Of a stretch of DNA of 48,041 nucleotides, positions 43,393 through 48,041 are shown piece after piece. The position numbers and the translations under genes are program-made. Origin of the DNA: Chryseobacterium gleum (GTDB lineage Bacteria; Bacteroidota; Bacteroidia; Flavobacteriales_D; Crocinitomicaceae); contig CAMDAH010000018.1 in NCBI GenBank assembly GCA_945888625.1, positions 1 through 48,041 on the forward strand, written 5' to 3'. Under the pieces are notes generated by a model. The model was not told the DNA's origin. It did not search any database and saw nothing but the letters and a program-made list of their open reading frames with translations. Position 1 is the first letter of the stretch. Every line of letters begins with the position of its first letter.

Positions 43393-46228
43393 TTTGAATA
43401 ACTACACGTACAATTGTTTCGTTTTCATCGATTTTTGCGTGTAAAGTGTATAGGCCATTTGCGAGTTGAGAAACGTCGATTTGAGCAGCATTTTTCGATT
43501 TAATTACCAAAGCACCTGCTTGATCGTAAAGATAAATCATTGTTGCTTTCTGTGATAAATTTATCAGCTCACTGGATGGATTAGGATAGGCAATTAATGT
43601 GTTTTGTGATAAATCATTCAAGTTAGCAGTGCCGACAAAAATGGAGTCAGTGATTGTACAACCATTAGCGTCAACAACATTTGCCGTGTACCAACCTTGC
43701 GATAAATAAACGATTGAGGAGTCGTTTTGTTGATTACTCCAAGTAATGTTGTAAGGAGCTACACCTCCGGTTAAAATTGCAGTAGCCGTACCGTCAAAGC
43801 TATTTACAGCACTTAGTGGTGTAGAACTTAAGTTTATCATCAAAGCTTGCGGCTGACTAAGAGCAACTGGTTGTGTGGCTGATGAACACCCGAGAGTATC
43901 ACTCACGTACACATTATATGTGCCTGCAGGCAATTGAGAAAAAATAGCTGATGAGCTAGACATATTATTTAAATAATATACATAGCCGCTATTTCCGCCA
44001 CTAGCAATGATTTCTAGTTGGCCAGAAGAGGTTCCAAAACATAAGGCGTTTAGAATATTGGTTGATAGGGTTACGGAATCGGGTTCCACAATACTGAATA
44101 GAAGTGTATCGGAACAAGGCCTGTCATCTGTTAGTATAACTTGGTAATTTCCTGCTTGTAAACTAGTTACAATGGTACTATTTCCACCTGTCGACCAGGC
44201 ATAAACCATACTTGTAGGAGGCAAACTTGAATAAATCGCTATACTTCCGTCGCCAGCTCCAGCACAACTGATGTTGTTTACTTGTGACGAATCATAAAGT
44301 GTAGGGCTGTATGGAACGAATACGGAATCCAAAACTACACAGCCGTTAGGATGCGTAATTTGAACGGAATTCCAACCTTCCACTAAAGTGCTGTTGGGTT
44401 TTGTAGTAATGCCATTTTCCCAGAGAAAAGTACAGGTGCTAAACATGCAAGGGCATCCCGAAGAATTAAGCGTTGCCATCCCGTTAGACCCCTCAGGGCA
44501 GGTTGGGGCCAATATCCCTCCGAAGGTAATATTATAGGGATCAGCAAGTGTGTAAGAGGCCAATTCATAGCATCCTAGATTGTTGGTCACTTGAATAGTG
44601 TAAGTACCAGCGCTCAAATTATTAATTTGCGAAGTATTAGCATCATTTGCCCATGTGTAGGTTACGGGACCAGCACCTCCCGCCGCACTGAGGGTTATAT
44701 TAATTGCTCCATCAGCAAATCCATTGCAGCTTGGCTGCGTAACTCCTGCGCCGCTTATTAAACTGCCTGCTCCACAGTTTACATTGTCATAGGTGTAAAT
44801 ACCATCATTTTTGGTGCCCAAATAACTCCCCCAAGCAATTCCAGCATTGGGAATAATTGATGAGGTTTCGTGCCTTGTTGCGTAGACACCTTTCCACCCA
44901 ACGGGATTTAAACTGTCTTTTTTTACTAGGTAAACAATATCCAATAGGTTATCGTTATCAATGTCTGTTATTAAGGGTGTAGAACCAAGATTTACACCTG
45001 CTTTTGTAGTATTTATTTGTTGAATGGTATTGTTTTGAAAGTCAATTTGCTGAAGACGGTGTTTATAATGGCCATTTTCAAAATAATTAAGTGAAGTAAT
45101 TGCTTCGTCTCGACCATCGTTGTTTATATCAATAGCATTTGCTGAAGCATAATGCATAGATCCTAAGCTGTCTTTAAATTGTTGCGTGCCATTTTGACCA
45201 TCGAGCATAACTTGATAAAAATCGGTGTATGAAGGCGCTGTCCCTTTAAATAAAACTAAAAACACATCGGGCGCTATACTTCCCGTAAAATTTCCAATCA
45301 CTGGTTCTGCGCTACTTTCAGTGCCGGGTATGTTGTAGGTCCAACTGGTCGAAAAATCCACCCCTTTAATTTTACTTACTTTACCACCAAACGATTGAAT
45401 AATAATGTCATATTGATTTGCTTGCGTTTTGTAAATAGCCGCTGGAGCTATAAATCCTTTTACATTGTCGCTTGCTAATACAATAGAGGGAGCTAGAGAA
45501 TTTAGCAGTAAGCTTGTCAAAGGACACGCATAAAACGAACCGCCTAAATTTTCGCCCCCAGTTCCGTAAAGCACCCATTTAATCCCATTATTTTGAATGT
45601 CTGCAACAAGAGCGGAGCAGTACGTTTCAGCACTATCGGGCACAACAGCTTTTGAAATTAATTGTCCTGTCATTGAATTAACGACCATTAAATGTCCGGG
45701 GGGTCTGGTCGTATCCCATGCAGGCGCAGTATGATCACCTCCGTTTGCCACTAATAAATCCGGCACATTATCACCGCTCACGTCATCAATGAATTGTGGA
45801 TTGTAAAAGTTGTAAAGCCCACTATCCCCTGGATTAGTATTGTAAGGGAAGTAATCCCACAACAAGGCGCCATTTGCACCATTTATGGCAAGTAGTTGCG
45901 CTTGCCGCCCCGAAATAAATACATCTCTAATTCCGTCGTTGGTTATGTCCATAAATATTGCGCTTCCAAACACTTCATTTCGCGAAGGCCGTTTCCAGAG
46001 TAAATTTCCGTTTGCGCCATTTACGGCAATGATGCCGTTATTGCTGGCAACTCCGTCTGTACCCCCGCCGTAAACAATATCTTTTATACCATCTTGATTC
46101 AAGTCGTATGCACGGGGAGAGGAAAGCGTAGGAATAGAATCGATAAAAGACTGCCAATTGGTTTGCTGGGCAGGTACGATAAAAACAAAGAGTGTTATGA
46201 AACAGGTGATTAGTAACTTTATTTTCAT
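43385..46228 (-). CDS. FG-GAP/VCBS-repeat protein with T9SS type A sorting domain
   Basis: A 947-residue secreted protein. Signal peptide MKIKLLITCFITLFVFIVPAQ. The first half has FG-GAP/VCBS-like calcium-binding repeats (DLNQDGIKDIVYGG, DITNDGIRDVFISG, DVSGDNVPDLLVANG, DIDNDNLLDIVYLV), forming a probable beta-propeller. The second half contains SprB-like modules, for example SCNGFADGAINITLSAAGGA and NISCAGAGDGSIAI, and ends in the type A sorting domain (LIAYPNPSSELINLS, final VRVVIQNE). ATG 46246 in frame is an alternative; 46228 gives a classical signal peptide. Function: surface adhesion or binding is inferred. Confidence 0.87.
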   Translation of the reverse strand: MKIKLLITCFITLFVFIVPAQQTNWQSFIDSIPTLSSPRAYDLNQDGIKDIVYGGGTDGVASNNGIIAVNGANGNLLWKRPSRNEVFGSAIFMDITNDGIRDVFISGRQAQLLAINGANGALLWDYFPYNTNPGDSGLYNFYNPQFIDDVSGDNVPDLLVANGGDHTAPAWDTTRPPGHLMVVNSMTGQLISKAVVPDSAETYCSALVADIQNNGIKWVLYGTGGENLGGSFYACPLTSLLLNSLAPSIVLASDNVKGFIAPAAIYKTQANQYDIIIQSFGGKVSKIKGVDFSTSWTYNIPGTESSAEPVIGNFTGSIAPDVFLVLFKGTAPSYTDFYQVMLDGQNGTQQFKDSLGSMHYASANAIDINNDGRDEAITSLNYFENGHYKHRLQQIDFQNNTIQQINTTKAGVNLGSTPLITDIDNDNLLDIVYLVKKDSLNPVGWKGVYATRHETSSIIPNAGIAWGSYLGTKNDGIYTYDNVNCGAGSLISGAGVTQPSCNGFADGAINITLSAAGGAGPVTYTWANDANTSQINNLSAGTYTIQVTNNLGCYELASYTLADPYNITFGGILAPTCPEGSNGMATLNSSGCPCMFSTCTFLWENGITTKPNSTLVEGWNSVQITHPNGCVVLDSVFVPYSPTLYDSSQVNNISCAGAGDGSIAIYSSLPPTSMVYAWSTGGNSTIVTSLQAGNYQVILTDDRPCSDTLLFSIVEPDSVTLSTNILNALCFGTSSGQLEIIASGGNSGYVYYLNNMSSSSAIFSQLPAGTYNVYVSDTLGCSSATQPVALSQPQALMINLSSTPLSAVNSFDGTATAILTGGVAPYNITWSNQQNDSSIVYLSQGWYTANVVDANGCTITDSIFVGTANLNDLSQNTLIAYPNPSSELINLSQKATMIYLYDQAGALVIKSKNAAQIDVSQLANGLYTLHAKIDENETIVRVVIQNE

Positions 46229-46301
46229 ACAATTAAAATTTGCCATAAAGTTAAAGTAATATATATAGGTAAGCAAGATATTGCAGGTGAATTCTTTTGG
46301 G

Positions 46302-46333
46302 TTGTGGATTTCGATACTTCATACTACCTTTGT
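46302..46333 (+). promoter_or_regulatory. Promoter of tRNA-Arg
   Basis: TTG (46302-46304), 21-base spacer and TACCTTTG (46326-46333), a perfect -7 box, 15 bases before the tRNA. Confidence 0.7.
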
Positions 46334-46348
46334 GCTACCATTAAAATG

Positions 46349-46421
46349 GCTCCGTGGCGCAATTGTATAGCGCATCAGATTTCGGCTCTGAGGGTTGGGG
46401 GTTAGAATCCCTCCGGGGTCA
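46349..46421 (+). tRNA. tRNA-Arg (anticodon probably UCG), with unusual loops
   Basis: Cloverleaf by eye: acceptor GGCTCCG with CGGGGTC (two G-U pairs), D stem GCGC/GCGC, anticodon stem TCAGA/TCTGA, T stem GGGGG/CCCTC, discriminator A, no encoded CCA. Arg identity rests on the TCG in the loop, A20 in the D loop and G after the anticodon. Three oddities: the anticodon loop reads TTCGGC, only six bases; D-loop position 19 is T instead of G; T-loop position 56 is A instead of C (TTAGAAT). The 19/56 change is a matched pair. It has its own promoter and terminator. It may be a diverged or decaying gene. Confidence 0.75.
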
Positions 46422-46428
46422 CAAAAGC

Positions 46429-46459
46429 AACCCCGACTTATTTAAGTCGGGGTTTTTCG
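46429..46459 (+). terminator. Rho-independent terminator after tRNA-Arg
   Basis: Perfect 12-base arms (46429-46440 and 46443-46454; core CCCCGACTTA/TAAGTCGGGG) with a TT between, followed by further Ts (five in a row at 46453-46457). It begins eight bases after the tRNA. Confidence 0.93.
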
Positions 46460-46560
46460 TTTTTTAGCGTGTTTAAAATATATTTTGATAAGCGACGGAA
46501 AATCAAAAAAACCGCTAACTGGTATAGCATTTGGGGTTCTATTTTTTCTTGGACTTGTCT

Positions 46561-46586
46561 CAAGCGCCTTACGATTAAGGCGCTTG
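46561..46586. repeat. Perfect 11-bp inverted repeat (hairpin) without T-run
   Basis: Arms CAAGCGCCTTA (46561-46571) and TAAGGCGCTTG (46576-46586) with a CGAT loop. No run of T follows on either strand, so it is not a classical terminator. It might be part of a small RNA, a protein-binding site, or a remnant of an element. Confidence 0.8.
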
Positions 46587-46625
46587 GCCCAAAGATACCA
46601 TTAAGAAATCTCTTTAACTATTCTG

Positions 46626-46655
46626 TTGAAAAAAGCAAAAATATAGCTACTTTTG
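46626..46655 (+). promoter_or_regulatory. Orphan promoter upstream of the duplicated region
   Basis: TTG (46626-46628), 19-base spacer, TACTTTTG (46648-46655), matching both consensus boxes. The only downstream ATG (46681) opens ten codons. The transcript would run into the duplicated region and tRNA-Met. Confidence 0.6.
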
Positions 46656-46718
46656 TAATTTGAAATTTGTATTTTGTCTAATGTTCTTTCGTTTTTTCGA
46701 TATTCCATCGTGAGTGTA

Positions 46719-46781
46719 GAATTCGCTGATAGAAATATAAAGAATATGAATGTTATCTTCGGATAATTTGTTCCTATAGCT
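46719..46781 (+). repeat. Direct repeat, copy 1 (carries truncated tRNA-Met 5' end)
   Basis: 63 bases from GAATTCGCTGAT to TATAGCT, matching copy 2 (46815-46877) with two differences. The last bases (TTCCTATAGCT) correspond to the first twelve bases of tRNA-Met, with one of the two starting Gs changed; the tRNA does not continue. It includes the promoter-like TATCTTCG at 46754-46761. Confidence 0.9.
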
Positions 46782-46814
46782 TACCTACGCTCACTGCGTT
46801 CGGTCGGGACAGGC
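46782..46814. other. GC-rich 33-bp segment between the two direct repeats
   Basis: Bases 46782-46814, about 64% GC by my count and clearly richer than the surroundings, contain TACGCTCACTGCG and TTCGGTCGGGAC. It replaces the body of tRNA-Met after copy 1. It may be a small inserted element or the join of a duplication; origin unknown. Confidence 0.6.
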
Positions 46815-46877
46815 GAATTCGCTGATAGGAATATAAAGAATATGAATGTTATCTTCGGATAATTTGGTCCTATAGCT
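46815..46877 (+). repeat. Direct repeat, copy 2 (promoter and 5' end of intact tRNA-Met)
   Basis: The second 63-base copy, running into the functional tRNA-Met gene. TATCTTCG at 46850-46857 is a -7 box with one mismatch and lies eight bases before the tRNA, so it is the likely promoter. Confidence 0.9.
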
Positions 46878-46939
46878 CATTCGGTTAGAGCAACTGACTC
46901 ATAATCAGTAGGTGCTTGGTTCGATTCCAAGTGGGACCA
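46866..46939 (+). tRNA. tRNA-Met (anticodon CAU)
   Basis: A 74-base cloverleaf: acceptor GGTCCTA with TGGGACC, D stem GCTC/GAGC, anticodon arm ACTGA-CTCATAA-TCAGT, T arm CTTGG-TTCGATT-CCAAG, discriminator A, no encoded CCA. The G1-C72 pair excludes initiator tRNA. Elongator Met is most likely; Ile2, which also carries CAU before lysidine modification, cannot be excluded. The 15/48 tertiary position reads T and G rather than the usual G and C. Confidence 0.9.
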
Positions 46940-47041
46940 CTTGGCTGAAAGAGATAGAATGAAATAGCCTCTTTCTACTTACTAATTAGATCGAGTAAAA
47001 TGTACTTGATGTTTAGTGTTTCTTCCCGTTTTTTGAATTCG

Positions 47042-47848
47042 CTAATTTCCATTTTTCTTTTTCTTTTCTTTTGAATTCTTTCCATTGGTTTTGTGTTGCT
47101 TTAAGTTTTCATTTAATTTCTTTTGGTAGATTTCATATTCAGTTAAATTTTGTTCTACATTGTTAATAATCAGCGGCTCGTTTCCATAGATACAGCGAAC
47201 ATAAAAACCGGTTCGTGTATTTTCTTTTTTAAATAGCATATCATTCATGTTAGCCTGAAAATAGGTGTTGTAACTTGAATAAGCATTGCTTTTAGAATAG
47301 CCATAGTAGGTTATGGTATCTCTGGACCAAAGTCCAACTGAATTTCCAATTCCATCAAAGGTCCCATTCAGCAATCGACAACCGCCTGGTAAAATAGACA
47401 TGCCATATTGATCTTCTCCATTTCCTCCCTCCGACCAAGAATACGCGCTTTTTAATTTTATTGCTGAAACACCTTGATCTTGGTAATTATTAATTCCACG
47501 TTTTAAAAAGTTATAAAGAATAGCCCAGTCTATATCATTCGCGACCCTAAATCCTTCTGGTGCCAGGCCCCTCGAATCAGCCATTGCAAACCAATTGTAT
47601 ATTGCTCCGTAGGCATTCCCATTTCGAGCATCATTGTTGTAATAACAGTAAGCAGGAATTCCTTCAGCGTGACAATTTATCCACTCATCGTTGCTAGCAA
47701 CATAACGGATCGGGTCTCCATTACGAAATTGTTTTACGTTTAAATTTATTTTTGCCCACACTTGTAAATCGATTTTTGTTACGGGCATGTCTTGCCCATA
47801 ACTAACTGAATGGAAAAGTAAGAATGTTATAATGGCTATTAGTCTCAT
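47042..47848 (-). CDS. FISUMP-domain secreted protein (Fibrobacter succinogenes major paralogous domain)
   Basis: A 268-residue protein with signal peptide MRLIAIITFLLFHSVSYGQ. The main domain (about 25-220) matches the FISUMP family: VWAKINLNVKQFRNGDPI, NAYGAIYNWFAMADSRGLAPEGFRV (AYGxLYNWxA and LAPxGWxVP equivalents), LPGGCRLLNGTFDGIGNSVGLWS, and GFYVRCIYG at the end. This C-lectin-like domain is often found on secreted proteins. The tail from about 225 is highly charged and rich in Lys and Asn (EKKKKNGN end) with no T9SS sorting domain. ATG 47848 gives the signal peptide; the longer frame lacks support. Confidence 0.82.
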   Translation of the reverse strand: MRLIAIITFLLFHSVSYGQDMPVTKIDLQVWAKINLNVKQFRNGDPIRYVASNDEWINCHAEGIPAYCYYNNDARNGNAYGAIYNWFAMADSRGLAPEGFRVANDIDWAILYNFLKRGINNYQDQGVSAIKLKSAYSWSEGGNGEDQYGMSILPGGCRLLNGTFDGIGNSVGLWSRDTITYYGYSKSNAYSSYNTYFQANMNDMLFKKENTRTGFYVRCIYGNEPLIINNVEQNLTEYEIYQKKLNENLKQHKTNGKNSKEKKKKNGN

Positions 47849-48041
47849 TACAACTATAAATACAAAGGCAATAAAAGTTACGAAAAGCTTTATTAAACGT
47901 ATTGGCGTTATGTTTAAAAAAGTAGCTTGCCCACTAATTTCCAAAAACACATTGCGTGTAATAACTAGCAAATTTTTTACTCTTTTCCTTTTGAAAAAAA
48001 AAGTCCACAATGCGATTTGAAGCACAAAACAAGTCGGGTCG
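47849..48041. other. Upstream region of the FISUMP gene at the window edge
   Basis: No gene recognised. The frame of the downstream minus-strand gene stays open to 48025, but that part is only basic and hydrophobic and does not look coding. On the minus strand TATAGTTG, shortly before the ATG, is a one-mismatch -7 box. Confidence 0.4.

Larger units (their letters stand above)
46460..46865. other. Gene-poor region between the two tRNA genes
   Basis: About 400 bases without a convincing protein gene. It holds a free-standing hairpin, a well-formed promoter, and a tandem duplication of the tRNA-Met upstream region, all described separately. A GTG-started 64-codon frame (46469-46663) spans the hairpin but has no recognisable domain and a biased, unlikely composition. 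Confidence 0.6.

Noticed and set aside
46469..46663. 64-codon frame starting at GTG between the tRNA genes
   Set aside because: It begins within the terminator tail, spans a perfect hairpin, has no promoter or recognisable domain and is rich in Lys, Trp and Ser as random AT-rich frames are.
46770..46781. Copy 1 as a second tRNA-Met gene
   Set aside because: Only the first 12 bases of the tRNA are present; the following bases cannot form D, anticodon or T arms.

Overview
The window looks like a chromosomal segment of a Bacteroidota bacterium, most likely order Flavobacteriales; I cannot resolve the family. The evidence is the low GC content, five proteins or fragments ending in type IX secretion (T9SS) sorting domains (both the short type A and the gliding-motility-like type B), promoters of the Bacteroidota type (-7 box TAnnTTTG, sometimes with an upstream TTG), and several gene neighbourhoods typical of the group (dut to EnvC-like, DUF4271-hemD, rbfA-LolE-like, atpDC, uppS-bamA-ompH-ompH).

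Layout: 1-2791 holds the tail of one T9SS type B surface protein and a complete second one. A decayed OmpR-type response regulator (2974-3536) follows, then a polysaccharide export/assembly trio on + (flippase, Wzz-like, Wzy/WaaL-like; 3552-7509). It runs head-on into a minus-strand operon (12730 to 7477): dUTPase, sugar-nucleotide transferase, TPR lipoprotein, DUF4292 lipoprotein, EnvC-like cell-wall hydrolase activator. The stretch 12899-22726 (mostly +) has cyanophycinase plus isoaspartyl peptidase, serS, two envelope proteins, a glutaryl-CoA-dehydrogenase-like enzyme (-), DUF4271-hemD and a secreted thioredoxin-fold T9SS protein. The minus-strand block 30886-22798 has an MsbA-like ABC exporter, a choice-of-anchor-L T9SS protein, and a lepA / membrane protein / cytochrome c / hflX operon. 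The block 30957-39758 (+) is housekeeping and envelope biogenesis: rbfA, LolE-like permease, atpD-atpC, uppS, bamA, two OmpH/Skp chaperones, murI. Then come bestrophin (-), a tryptophan-2,3-dioxygenase-like protein (+), a minus-strand pair (VCBS-repeat T9SS protein plus solute-binding lipoprotein), a tRNA-Arg and tRNA-Met region with duplications, and a FISUMP-domain protein.

Much of the window serves the envelope: outer-membrane protein insertion (BamA, Skp), lipoprotein release (LolE-like), lipid carrier synthesis (UppS), peptidoglycan precursor (MurI) and remodelling (EnvC-like), surface polysaccharide, and T9SS cargo. Genes are tightly packed; four convergent pairs overlap or abut at their stop codons.

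I did not find a defence system, CRISPR array, transposase, prophage or biosynthetic cluster. The most unusual observations are in the tRNA region (46302-46939): a tRNA-Arg with an apparently six-base anticodon loop and a paired 19/56 exchange, a tRNA-Met with an altered 15/48 pair, and a 63-bp duplication of the tRNA-Met promoter and 5' end around a GC-rich 33-bp segment. Also notable are several probable leaderless mRNAs and a probable ATT start codon in the LolE-like gene. All functions are inferred by reading the sequence; no database search was run.
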